Positions 34,103-42,748 of a DNA stretch of 64,000 nucleotides are shown here, piece by piece; the first letter of the stretch is position 1; each line of letters begins with the position of its first letter. The notes beneath the pieces are model-generated. The model did not search any database, was not told where the DNA came from, and saw only the letters and a program-made list of their open reading frames with translations. The stretch comes from Arthrobacter sp. B1805 (lineage in GTDB: Bacteria > Actinomycetota > Actinomycetes > Actinomycetales > Micrococcaceae). Made by a program: the position numbers and the translations under genes. The stretch lies in contig NZ_PJIQ01000003.1 in the NCBI RefSeq assembly GCF_002929745.1, positions 1-64,000 of the forward strand, in the 5' to 3' direction.

Positions 34103-35893
34103 ATGAGCCACGTCAGAGGACTAGAAGCTGCTCCCGTTACACTCAGTGAGCGCTTAGGTGACGATGTGCAGCTTTACTGCCCGCTGTTTCAGCGACGCTA
34201 CGTTTGGGGCAAGAAAGAAATCGATCAGCTCTGGTCTGATATTGATACCGTCATCGATGAGCAGTACACGCGGCGCTTCCTTGGCGCTTTAGTCTTCGAC
34301 GACGAGCGAGCTCCGACCGCACGAGAAGCAGGTCAGTACTGGGTGATTGACGGCCAGCAACGGCTGACAACCATGGTCCTAACCATCGTCGCTCTTGCGC
34401 AACACGCGCAAACCTTCGGTCCGATCGGACTCGAATTGGCGCGGGACCTGTACGGTCAGTACCTGGTGAGCAGGAAACGAGAGACGAAGAATCACCCCAA
34501 ACTGCGGCCAACGCTCCGGGATACGCGACAGTTCAACAACATACTGCGGGGTGCATTCGAGAATCCCTTCGAGCTGCACCTGGACGTCGAGCGCGAAGCG
34601 GGTGAAGACGCCGGTGACATGACGAAAGCCTTCAAAATCATCCTGCGCCATATCGAGCAACGCACCCTCTACAGCGAGGATGGGCTCCCTCTACCACCCA
34701 GTGTCTCAGTCGACCGCCTTGAGAAATTGCGTGAAGTTTTGCTGGATCAACTCGAATTTGTCGAGATCAGACTCGGCGAGGCGCACGACCCCAATGAGGT
34801 ATTTGACCGACTCAATAACGAAGGCGTCCGGTTAGGGATTATTGATCTAGTCAGGAACGAGGTCTTGAAGCGTTTGAAGGATAATGCAAATACTGCCCTC
34901 AGGCTGTATTCGGAGCAGTGGAAGCCCTTCGAAGACGCATTCGCGGACAACCCTGCGAAAACAGGTTACTTTTTTCCTTTCGCGTTGACCATTGATTCGA
35001 CAGTAACGAAGGCTACGACATTCAAGGCGCTAACTAGCCGCTGGAGTGACTTGACCAGCGACGGTGATCTGTCAGGGAAGCAACAACTGCTTGAGATAAT
35101 GAGTGACCTCCGCCGACATCAGTCTGCCTACAACGCCATCCACTCCGGGCGCCTTGCCGGGCTCGATCTCGAACTACAAGAGTTCGTACGGCGGCTCGTC
35201 GATCTCAATAGGCCCGCATCGTGCTATCCGTACATCATGCAGTTGCTGACGGCCACTAGTGCTGGGGAAGTTGATATACCAGATGCGACGAAGTGCCTGA
35301 GGATCGTCGAGTCTTTCCTAGTACGCCGAGCATTTCTGGGGATTGAGCCTACCGGTCTGCATGCCATCTTCAAACGTCTATGGCGGGACGCTGGAGCCGA
35401 TGCACGAGAAGTACGCAAGCAGGTCGTCTCCTCCACAGTTACCTTCCCGAATGACGCAATGTTCGCCCAGGGGATTCGCACCGGGAACCTGTACGGGCGG
35501 CGGATCTGCAAATACGTCCTTGCAGAGTACGAACGCTCCTCGACCCGAGGAGACATAATGGTTCGGTTGCCAGACATCACCATCGATCACTTGATGCCAC
35601 AAGACTACGCGGGTAGCTGGACGGAAGCATTCACGCGCGAGGAACACGACATGTTGGCTAATACCTGGGCGAACCTCGTTCCGCTTTCGCAGCCTGCAAA
35701 CTCTTCAAAAAACAATCGCGACTGGTCGGCGGTCCGCGACCACCTGAGGGTTGAGACGGTGTTCTCCACGACCAAGCGAGTATATGCGGAGAACGACGAC
35801 TGGACGCCTGAAGCGCTATATGCCCGCGCCGTGGAACTGGAGGCCTGGGCTCTAGCCCGATGGCCCTACTTCAACGAACTCACCGCAGGTTGA
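34103..35893 (+). CDS. DUF262/DUF1524 protein (GmrSD-like)
   Basis: A 596-residue cytoplasmic protein. The N-terminal DUF262 region has FQRRYVW at 29-35 and DGQQRLTT at 83-90, the ParB-like NTP-binding motif of GmrS. The C-terminal DUF1524 region has IDHLMPQ near 493-500 followed by TWANLVPLSQPANSSKNN, the His-Asn nuclease motif of GmrD. Fused GmrSD enzymes are type IV restriction systems that cut modified phage DNA; a defence role is inferred from the family. Base composition is clearly lower in GC and codon use differs from neighbours, which suggests recent transfer. AAGTAGGG is six bases before the ATG. It is followed by another low-GC gene. Confidence 0.9.
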   Translation: MSHVRGLEAAPVTLSERLGDDVQLYCPLFQRRYVWGKKEIDQLWSDIDTVIDEQYTRRFLGALVFDDERAPTAREAGQYWVIDGQQRLTTMVLTIVALAQHAQTFGPIGLELARDLYGQYLVSRKRETKNHPKLRPTLRDTRQFNNILRGAFENPFELHLDVEREAGEDAGDMTKAFKIILRHIEQRTLYSEDGLPLPPSVSVDRLEKLREVLLDQLEFVEIRLGEAHDPNEVFDRLNNEGVRLGIIDLVRNEVLKRLKDNANTALRLYSEQWKPFEDAFADNPAKTGYFFPFALTIDSTVTKATTFKALTSRWSDLTSDGDLSGKQQLLEIMSDLRRHQSAYNAIHSGRLAGLDLELQEFVRRLVDLNRPASCYPYIMQLLTATSAGEVDIPDATKCLRIVESFLVRRAFLGIEPTGLHAIFKRLWRDAGADAREVRKQVVSSTVTFPNDAMFAQGIRTGNLYGRRICKYVLAEYERSSTRGDIMVRLPDITIDHLMPQDYAGSWTEAFTREEHDMLANTWANLVPLSQPANSSKNNRDWSAVRDHLRVETVFSTTKRVYAENDDWTPEALYARAVELEAWALARWPYFNELTAG

Positions 35894-36230
35894 TGCCACG
35901 TCAAGTCCTGATGCGGCTTGGTTAGCGATCAACAGTCGCCAAATACAACACCGCCGATCCTCCTGGATCCGCAGCCGATCCTGGTGGAAATTGCAACAGA
36001 TCGGGAGGCGGTATTGAAAAGCCTAGTAGTCCAGGCGGCATGTCTGTCCCTGACGGCGGTAGGTCAGGAGATTCGGACAGTCCTCCTAGTGAGTATCCCT
36101 CATGCTCATCCCTGAGCCCAGAACGTGGAAGCAATAGTTCTAGTGGTGCTCGCCGTATGTATTGACTTGAGTGCGTGCCGACTGCACTGTGGAGCATGAT
36201 CGAATCTGTGATCAAGGTCGCTGAATCAAC

Positions 36231-36908
36231 ATGAACTTGCTGGATGGAGTCCTAGGTGCCTTCATAGGGGGGGTAGCAGCGCTTTTAGTTGCCTGGCTAG
36301 GCGCTAGGCACCAACGTGAAGCAATTCGAGAAGAACGAAGGTATAAGGCGGGCGAGGAGTTGGATCTGTTGCGCGGGCCACTTCTTGTTGCGGCGGATAA
36401 TCTGAGTCACCGAATAAAGAATATACAGAAGGAAGGATTTTCTGACTACCTCCACGGCGCAGATGGATATCGCAAGGAGATAGCACGACTCGGCACCTTA
36501 TACCGGTTCGCCAACTACTGGGCAGTCCAGGAGTTGCTATATCGACGGGCAAACCTGCTGCGCTTCGAACAAGATCTGGAGACCAGAAGTGCGAGCTTCC
36601 GCGTTAACGACATCGTTCGAAGGCTAGCAACCGATCGGCACGAAGGTCTCGCGGCAATAGTTTGGAAAGATGAGCAGCGCGCCGTCGGCGAACTGATGAT
36701 TAAAGGAGGGGCAAGCACGAGTGAGAGCAATATATTAACATTCGTTGAGTTCATTGATCTGTACGACGATAGATTCTCATATTGGATGAAGCACCTCTCT
36801 GGCGCTATTGATCAACCGGATATCATCCATAGCAAGCGGTTCAAGGATGTATCCGAGTTACTTGATGTGCTTGTTGCCGAGCTTCGGGATGGCCGGCTCG
36901 ATCGATAG
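36231..36908 (+). CDS. Membrane-anchored hypothetical protein
   Basis: A 225-residue protein I do not recognise. Residues 4-24 (LDGVLGAFIGGVAALLVAWLG) form one hydrophobic helix, then a basic charged helix (RHQREAIREERRYKAGEEL) and a helical cytoplasmic domain with YRFANYWAVQELLYRRANLL. Such one-helix anchors with helical soluble domains are frequent next to defence genes. It has the same low-GC, rare-codon character as the DUF262 gene 338 bases upstream, so both may have come in together. The 337-base gap between them contains no ORF that I can support. No ribosome binding site is strong at the ATG. Confidence 0.65.
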   Translation: MNLLDGVLGAFIGGVAALLVAWLGARHQREAIREERRYKAGEELDLLRGPLLVAADNLSHRIKNIQKEGFSDYLHGADGYRKEIARLGTLYRFANYWAVQELLYRRANLLRFEQDLETRSASFRVNDIVRRLATDRHEGLAAIVWKDEQRAVGELMIKGGASTSESNILTFVEFIDLYDDRFSYWMKHLSGAIDQPDIIHSKRFKDVSELLDVLVAELRDGRLDR

Positions 36909-37040
36909 CGTTGCTCCGCGATAGCATGAACGAGCCTTTCGCAGGCTGTTCACCTCCGGGTTCCGCTGAGGCCACCCGCGCGTGACTCGCCCTCGACAGC
37001 GTGGAAGCGACACCATCGCTGCCCGACGAGGAGCCCTCCC

Positions 37041-38168
37041 GTGAAAGCAATCGTCCGCGCCTTTACCCTCCTGCTGTCCGCCGTCCTGGTCACCGGGGCC
37101 GCGAAGCCAGCCGTCGAGGACTTCCCTGCCACGATCGACGGCGGCGCCTGGCCCGCCGGCCATGTGCAGGGCATCGCCGTCGACACCGAGAACGAGTTCG
37201 TGTACTACTCCTTCACCTCGATGCTCGTGAAGACCGACCTCGACGGAACCGTGCTCGGCACCGTCACGGGCTTCACCGGGCACCTCGGAGACCTCGACTT
37301 CAACGAGAAGGACGGCCGCGTCTACGGGTCACTGGAGTACAAGGCGGCCGAGTCCTTCTACATCGCCATCTTCGACGTGGACAAGATCACCGGGATGGAC
37401 ATGGACGCCGAGACGGACGGCATCGTCACCGCCGTCTACCTCGACGAAGTGGTGCAGGACTTCACCGCGGACATGGACGGCAACGGCGTCTTCGACGGCA
37501 ATATCGCGAACACGCCGGACCACCGGTACGGCAGCAGCGGGATCGACGGCGTCTCCTTCGGGCCGGCCTTCGGCAGAAAGAACGGCAAGCAGCTGCTCAC
37601 GGTCGCCTACGGTGTCTACTCCAACACCGAGCGTGACGACAACGACCACCAGGTGCTGCTGCAGTACGACATCACGCGCTGGAAGAAGTACGAGCAGCCC
37701 CTCACGCAGGCGGCCCCGCACACCAGCGGCCCCGCGACCACTGACGGCAAGTACTTCGTCTACACGGGCAACACCACCTACGGCGTGCAGAACCTCAACT
37801 ACGACGCCTTCACCCATACGTGGCTGATGGGTGTGTACAGGGGTGTGAAGGAGCAGTTCCCCAACTACTCCCTGTACGCGATCGACGGCTCCTCCCGCCC
37901 CACCTGGGGCGTCCTCGAGGGCCAGCCGACCTACGAGGAAGGCCTGCTCCTTCCCCTTCTGCAGCAGGGACTGCGGCACAAGAGCACGGGCATCCGAGGC
38001 TGGAACTTCACGGCCGACGTCGGCATGGAATCGCTCGGCAACGGCTACTTCTACATCGCCACGCAGGGGCGGGTCCTCGAGGACGGCGTCACGAAGCAGA
38101 CCGCCGTACTCGATCTGTACCGCTGGACCGGAGCGGCAGAGTCGCCCTTCGAGCGCGTCGGCCGGTAA
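37041..38168 (+). CDS. Secreted beta-propeller-like protein
   Basis: A 375-residue exported protein. The GTG at 37041 follows GAGGAG at 37027-37032 and opens a signal peptide (MKAIVRAFTLLLSAVLVTGAAKP). The mature part begins VQGIAVDTENEFVYYSFTSMLV and repeats four-stranded propeller-type blades (for example LLTVAYGVYSNTERDDNDHQ and KYFVYTGNTTYGVQN). No catalytic motif is recognised; it resembles secreted lyase-like or calcium-binding propellers with Asp-rich loops (DKITGMDMDAETDG). GC-rich codon use returns here, marking the right end of the low-GC stretch. A 7-bp hairpin follows the stop. Confidence 0.75.
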   Translation: MKAIVRAFTLLLSAVLVTGAAKPAVEDFPATIDGGAWPAGHVQGIAVDTENEFVYYSFTSMLVKTDLDGTVLGTVTGFTGHLGDLDFNEKDGRVYGSLEYKAAESFYIAIFDVDKITGMDMDAETDGIVTAVYLDEVVQDFTADMDGNGVFDGNIANTPDHRYGSSGIDGVSFGPAFGRKNGKQLLTVAYGVYSNTERDDNDHQVLLQYDITRWKKYEQPLTQAAPHTSGPATTDGKYFVYTGNTTYGVQNLNYDAFTHTWLMGVYRGVKEQFPNYSLYAIDGSSRPTWGVLEGQPTYEEGLLLPLLQQGLRHKSTGIRGWNFTADVGMESLGNGYFYIATQGRVLEDGVTKQTAVLDLYRWTGAAESPFERVGR

Positions 38169-38183
38169 TCGAGCAAAAGGGAC

Positions 38184-38202
38184 GTGGGGCCGAATGCCCC
38201 AC
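38184..38202 (+). terminator. Hairpin after propeller-like gene
   Basis: GTGGGGC at 38184-38190 and GCCCCAC at 38196-38202 form a perfect 7-bp stem with loop CGAAT, 15 bases after the stop. Confidence 0.6.
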
Positions 38203-38413
38203 ATCCGACGTCGGCTCCCCCTCGGCGCCGCGCTTTGCATTCCCGACATATTGCGAGGAGTAAAGGCACTTCAACCGAAAGTGTCTGCGAGTACCGGTAA
38301 TCTGACTCCGAGCTATTCGTCCCAGGACGATTCAGCACGGGGGAGCTTGAATTGTTCGGCGTCCCTTTTCGCGCTCTCCGATGTCGGGAGCTTCAGGAAC
38401 ACAAGGGGAATTA

Positions 38414-39346
38414 GTGAGCAACACAGAACAACCTCCGTACAGTCCCAAGGGTTTCGAGGGCCAGGGTAACCAGCCCTTCGCTCAGCAGGGATCCGGCTAC
38501 CCCGGTTCGCCGGGCGGGTATCCAGGGGCGACCCAGCAGTACCCGCAGTCGCAGTACGGGCAGGAGCAGGGATACTCGCAGCCGCAGAAGAGCTTCCTGG
38601 CGACATGGCTGCTCTCCCTCTTCCTGGGCGGACTCGGCGTTGACCGGTTCTACCTCGGCAAGGTGGGAACAGGCATCATCAAGCTCCTGACGCTGGGAGG
38701 GCTGGGGATCTGGTACCTCATCGATCTGGTGATCACCCTCACCGGCAACCAAACGGACTCGCAGAAGCGCCGCCTTGCGGGGTACCCGGAGCACAAGGTG
38801 AAGGCATGGATCATCACCGTCGTCGTCATCCTCGCGTCCTTCGTCATCAACGCGATCTCGTTCTCGGCCATGGCCAACTCGGTGGCAACGAGCCAGCCGG
38901 CTCCGATCGCTTCCACGGTTGCCGAGGAGCCTGCTGGAGCAGAGACACCCACTGTTGCTGAGACGGCGGCACCGGAGCCGTCTCCCACAACTCCCGCCGC
39001 CGAAGAGCCGGCCGCAGCCGAACCCGCAGCACCGGAGCCAGCGCCGGCGTCAGCGATGACCTCAGGGCAGAAGAATGCCGTCCAGTCCGCCGAAAGCTAT
39101 CTCGACTACACAGCATTCTCACGTACCGGTCTCATCAAGCAGCTCGAGTTCGAGAAGTACTCCACCGAGGATGCGACCTATGCCGTGGACAATGTCACGG
39201 TGGACTGGAACGAGCAGGCTGCGAAGTCCGCTGCCAACTACCTGGAATTCACATCCTTCTCACGTCCAGGGTTGGTCGACCAGTTGCTCTTCGAGGGCTT
39301 CACTCCGGAGCAGGCGGAGTACGGCGTGAGCACGACGGGCCTCTGA
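38414..39346 (+). CDS. TM2 domain protein with two Ltp-type repeats
   Basis: A 310-residue membrane protein. Residues 1-65 are Gly/Gln/Tyr/Pro-rich and disordered. The TM2 domain follows ([29 protein letters not shown], of which [14 protein letters not shown] is the diagnostic part), then a third hydrophobic helix. An Ala/Glu/Pro linker leads to two Ltp (host cell surface-exposed lipoprotein) repeats at the C-terminus: [17 protein letters not shown] and [15 protein letters not shown]. Ltp repeats in phage and prophage lipoproteins block DNA injection by related phages, but chromosomal copies have unknown roles. The GTG start is supported by AAGGGGA at 38403-38409. It is followed by a hairpin. 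Confidence 0.88.
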   Translation: MSNTEQPPYSPKGFEGQGNQPFAQQGSGYPGSPGGYPGATQQYPQSQYGQEQGYSQPQKSFLATWLLSLFLGGLGVDRFYLGKVGTGIIKLLTLGGLGIWYLIDLVITLTGNQTDSQKRRLAGYPEHKVKAWIITVVVILASFVINAISFSAMANSVATSQPAPIASTVAEEPAGAETPTVAETAAPEPSPTTPAAEEPAAAEPAAPEPAPASAMTSGQKNAVQSAESYLDYTAFSRTGLIKQLEFEKYSTEDATYAVDNVTVDWNEQAAKSAANYLEFTSFSRPGLVDQLLFEGFTPEQAEYGVSTTGL

Positions 39347-39373
39347 TCGCCTGATCAACTCCCGCGCCTCTCC

Positions 39374-39409
39374 AAGGGCCGCTCGCTCTCACGGGACCGG
39401 GCGGCCCTT
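39374..39409 (+). terminator. Terminator-like hairpin after TM2-Ltp gene
   Basis: AAGGGCCGC at 39374-39382 and GCGGCCCTT at 39401-39409 form a perfect 9-bp stem with an 18-base loop. Only a short TTC run follows. Confidence 0.6.
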
Positions 39410-39503
39410 CACGTTGCATGCTGCGGCGCAGGTAAATCCCCCTCATTCGAAGCCGGCCTGCCGTTTCCCGCCGATGGAAGCGGCTGGGAGGTCGCTCCCG
39501 CCC

Positions 39504-40994
39504 TCAGCCGAGGGTGAAGTGCGTCCAGCGACCGCCGAGCATGGTCGCCGACACCTCGAAACTCCGGAGTTGAGCGTCACTCGCACCGAGCGGATCCATC
39601 TCGGTCACCACGAGGTCGGCAACTGACCCGGCGCGAAGCGCTGGATGCCTGCCGGTCGAGGCCGCAAGGGCCACCGACGACAGCACGCGTTGCTCCGGGT
39701 GCCATGCTTCCCGCCCGTCCCGAGCACGGGACACGGCGGCGGCCATCGAAACCCACGGGTCGAGCTGCGCGACGGGCGCATCAGAGCCGAGCGTGATTCT
39801 CGCCCCTGCTCCCACCAGGCTCGCGAAGGCGAAAGCCCTGTCCGTTCGCCCCGGCCAGTAACGGTCGGCGATGTCGCGGTCGTCCATCGCGTGCTCCGGC
39901 TGGACGCTGGCCGTGATGCCGAGCCGAGCGAAGCGGCCGAAGTCGTGCTCGTGGACAAGCTGGGCGTGCTCGATACTGCCGCCGCAGCCGACTTCCTCGA
40001 ATGCGTCGAGCGCCAGCGAGTTCGCGGCATCGCCGATCGCGTGGACCGCGGGCACGAGTCCCGCCGACGACGCCTGGTAGAGGTAGTCGACGAGTTGCCT
40101 GGAGTCGACGGTGGAGATTCCTCGGCCTCCCTCCGCACCCTCGAGCCCGGGATACGGATCATGGCAGAACGCCGTCCTCGTGTTCAGCGAACCATCGGTG
40201 ATGATCTTGAACGGTCCCATCGCGACCAGGCCGTCGGTGCCGTTGATAATGTCTCCCGTGCGGAGGCCTCGCGCGATGACGGCGTCGAGATCGTGCGGAT
40301 ACACGCCGGCCCGGACCCGCAGTCCGCGGATGCCGCCGGCGACGCGTCGCGCCCACCGGTCGATGGAGAGCGTCATCTCCAGGTCGACGACGCCCACGAC
40401 GCCTCGGGCGGCCGCGGCGTCGACTGCCGCTGACACCCAGCGGTCGAGGTGCTCCTCGGGAACCGCACTGATGCGCGTGTTGATCTCGAAGGCGGGCTGC
40501 TCGCGCAGCAATCCCGTGGGATGGTCGCCGTGGCCGTGCTCGGTCAGGGCGCTGGAATTGAGCCACAGCGCGTGAAGGTCCTTGCTGACGAGGACCACGG
40601 GAACGTCGGCGCTGACCGCGTCGAGCAGGGCCCGTGCCGGCGCGTCCGGCCACAAGCCATCCTGGAAGCCGTAGCCGATCAGGGGCTGACCGGCGGGTGG
40701 CGGCGTCGACCGCAGGCGCTCACCCACGAGGGACGCCGCAGCGGCGGCGGAAGTGGCCGACGACAGGTCCAAACGCTGCCGCATGAGCGCCCACTGGTCC
40801 ATGTGCACGTGGGAGTCCCACAATCCGGGTGACACCCACCGACCGCCCAGATCGACCACCTCGGCTCCATCTGGATCGAGGGCCTCGCCCATCGCCGTGA
40901 TCATGCCCTTCTCGACGAGGACATCGACCGGATTCCCCTCGGTACCGACCATCCGGGCAGAGCGGAGCAAGACGGCCGCCATGTCGCCCGTCAT
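39504..40994 (-). CDS. Amidohydrolase family protein (YtcJ-like)
   Basis: A 496-residue metal-dependent hydrolase. The first metal motif is in GLWDSHVHMDQW (HxH). It also has TDGSLNTRTAFCHDPY, VHAIGDAANSLALDAFE and the GSDAPVAQLDPW aspartate loop, characteristic of YtcJ-type amidohydrolases of the TIM-barrel superfamily. It hydrolyses an amide or similar bond of unknown substrates. The start at 40994 overlaps the stop of the upstream PaiB-like gene as ATGA; an ATG four codons later (40982) is the alternative. The two genes form an operon. Confidence 0.88.
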   Translation of the reverse strand: MTGDMAAVLLRSARMVGTEGNPVDVLVEKGMITAMGEALDPDGAEVVDLGGRWVSPGLWDSHVHMDQWALMRQRLDLSSATSAAAAASLVGERLRSTPPPAGQPLIGYGFQDGLWPDAPARALLDAVSADVPVVLVSKDLHALWLNSSALTEHGHGDHPTGLLREQPAFEINTRISAVPEEHLDRWVSAAVDAAAARGVVGVVDLEMTLSIDRWARRVAGGIRGLRVRAGVYPHDLDAVIARGLRTGDIINGTDGLVAMGPFKIITDGSLNTRTAFCHDPYPGLEGAEGGRGISTVDSRQLVDYLYQASSAGLVPAVHAIGDAANSLALDAFEEVGCGGSIEHAQLVHEHDFGRFARLGITASVQPEHAMDDRDIADRYWPGRTDRAFAFASLVGAGARITLGSDAPVAQLDPWVSMAAAVSRARDGREAWHPEQRVLSSVALAASTGRHPALRAGSVADLVVTEMDPLGASDAQLRSFEVSATMLGGRWTHFTLG

Positions 40995-41608
40995 CCCTCG
41001 CGGACCCGTCGCATCTCCCGGGCCAGAGCAGGACTTGCGTAGTGCTCGCCGTGGTCGAGCTCGTCGACGATGCGGTCGATCACCTCGGGCGCCTTGTCCT
41101 GGCTGAGTTTCAGCCGGGCGTCGAAGCGGGTCACCCGCAGGCGGATGCCCACTGTCCCGCGCGCCACGCGGCGGGACCCCTCGACGTCGAGGGCCAGCGA
41201 GCTGGGTTCCGGCATGGCACGTTCGAAGTGGTCGACGAGCGTCCCCAGCACCTGGAAGTTCTCGTCGTCGGACAGGATCTCCGGCGTCGCGTACAGGTGG
41301 GCGGTGACATGGTTCCACGTCGGAATGATCTGGTCGCTGGGGTACCAGCCGGGCGAGATGTAGCCGTGCGGTCCCTGGACGATCAGCAGCACCTCGTGGT
41401 CGCCGAGTTCGTGCAGCTGCTCGTCAGGACGGCCGACGTGGCTGACGATGCTGATGGTGTCGTCAGCGGTGTCTTCCAGGATGACCGGGTAGTGCGACGC
41501 CACGAGGCCGCCTGCAGGCGAGGACACGAGGGTAGCCCACGGGTTCTCGCGGATGAGTCGCTTCACCTCGCTGATGTCGGACAGAACGAAAGAGGGCGTG
41601 GAGCGCAT
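40991..41608 (-). CDS. FMN-binding negative transcriptional regulator (PaiB-like)
   Basis: A 205-residue protein of the PaiB/split-barrel FMN-binding family: MRSTPSFVLSDISEV, RENPWATLVSSPAGGLVASHYP, SHVGRPDEQ and GPHGYISPGWYPSDQIIPTWNH are family motifs, the last being the most conserved. In Bacillus PaiB represses sporulation and protease genes; in other bacteria these act as flavin- or heme-binding proteins of unclear role. It is the first gene of the unit with the amidohydrolase, whose start overlaps its stop. It diverges from the aldo-keto reductase gene 66 bases away. Confidence 0.88.
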   Translation of the reverse strand: MRSTPSFVLSDISEVKRLIRENPWATLVSSPAGGLVASHYPVILEDTADDTISIVSHVGRPDEQLHELGDHEVLLIVQGPHGYISPGWYPSDQIIPTWNHVTAHLYATPEILSDDENFQVLGTLVDHFERAMPEPSSLALDVEGSRRVARGTVGIRLRVTRFDARLKLSQDKAPEVIDRIVDELDHGEHYASPALAREMRRVREG

Positions 41609-41662
41609 GCCCGCCACTCTGCCACGAATGACCCCGGCCTTCGACGGCGCACGCCCCTCCGT

Positions 41663-41668
41663 TAGCCT
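41663..41668 (+). promoter_or_regulatory. -10 box of leaderless aldo-keto reductase transcript
   Basis: TAGCCT matches TANNNT and ends seven bases before the ATG at 41675, so transcription would start on the A of ATG. No ribosome binding site precedes it. Confidence 0.6.
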
Positions 41669-41674
41669 GAGGCA

Positions 41675-42577
41675 ATGAGACCTCTGGCAGACCTCCCCCC
41701 GTACATCTACGGCACCACGCGGCTCGGGCACGACGACGTCCCCCGCCGGCAACAGGCCCACATGGCACGGGCGGCGATCGACGCCGGGCTCTGGCTGCAC
41801 ACCTCCCGGCAGTACGACCACGCCCTCGAGGTACTCGGAGCCGCCTTCGAGGAGGACCGCAGCAACGTCCGGCCCGTCATCGTGAAGCTGGGTGGCGGCA
41901 CGGCGGACGACGTCCGCGCCACCATCGCCGAGAACATGGAGCCGCTCGGCATCAGCTCGATCGACATCGGCCAGCTCAGCGGTGTAGGTGCCTTCGCGGA
42001 GGACATGATCGCGGACGGGCCGATTCTCGCTGACCTGCAGCGCATCAAGGACGAAGGCCTCGTGGGGCGGTTCGTGCTCGAGATCTTCCCGTGGACCTCC
42101 GACGCTCCGCTCGCGGCGCTTCGGGCAGGGCACCTCGACGAGTTGATCGACGGCTACATCTTCTACCTCAACCCGTTGCAGCGCTTTGCCTCGAACGAGC
42201 TGTGGGACGAGCTGCTGACGCAGGACAGAGCCATCGTCTCGATGCGCACCGTCGCCGGCGCTCCGGTTCACACTTTGCGGGATGTTCCGGGCGGGGCGTG
42301 GAAGCCGTACCTCCAGGAGCGTGCCGTCGAGGTCGCGCCCATCTTCGAGCGGTCCGGCGTCGCCAGCTGGGCCGAGTTCTGCGTCCGCTTCGCGCACAGC
42401 ACCCCGCAGGTGGTGTCCACGGTCGGGTCGACGAGCCGTGAGGAGAATCTCCGTGAGTTGCTCTCCTACAGCAAGGACATCGTGCCTCTCCCCCAGGACG
42501 TCGTGGACGAACTTTTCGCCCTGCAACGGCGTTGGTCCGACGAGACAGACATCCACGCGGAGCCCTGGAGCATGTAG
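41675..42577 (+). CDS. Aldo-keto reductase-fold protein with altered tetrad
   Basis: A 300-residue TIM-barrel protein of the aldo-keto reductase superfamily: YIYGTTRLG at the first strand, AIDAGLWLHTSRQYDHALEVLG in the tetrad region, and VGSTSREENLREL at the cofactor phosphate loop. The family tetrad is Asp-Tyr-Lys-His; here the Asp position is His42, Tyr47 and Lys71 are kept, and the HxxD segment reads IDIGQLSG (Gln/Leu). Loss of the Asp and His suggests altered or absent reductase activity. A TANNNT box puts transcription start on the ATG. It diverges from the PaiB-amidohydrolase operon. Confidence 0.82.
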   Translation: MRPLADLPPYIYGTTRLGHDDVPRRQQAHMARAAIDAGLWLHTSRQYDHALEVLGAAFEEDRSNVRPVIVKLGGGTADDVRATIAENMEPLGISSIDIGQLSGVGAFAEDMIADGPILADLQRIKDEGLVGRFVLEIFPWTSDAPLAALRAGHLDELIDGYIFYLNPLQRFASNELWDELLTQDRAIVSMRTVAGAPVHTLRDVPGGAWKPYLQERAVEVAPIFERSGVASWAEFCVRFAHSTPQVVSTVGSTSREENLRELLSYSKDIVPLPQDVVDELFALQRRWSDETDIHAEPWSM

Positions 42578-42748
42578 CGGCACCACAGGGGACGACGGCG
42601 CCGTCGCGCAGGCGCACCGCCGTCGCGCGCCGCTTGCCCTGGTCCGCGCGACCGGGCACCGGCCCACTCACAGCCGGCTGGACGAGCGTTCCGAATACAT
42701 TGGGCCGAAGCGACCACCCCGTTGCCACCCCATCCGAGAGGCAGAGCT

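Noticed and set aside
35918-36215. Small frames between the DUF262 and membrane-protein genes
   Set aside because: The 65-codon plus-strand and 97-codon minus-strand frames lack ribosome sites and conserved features.
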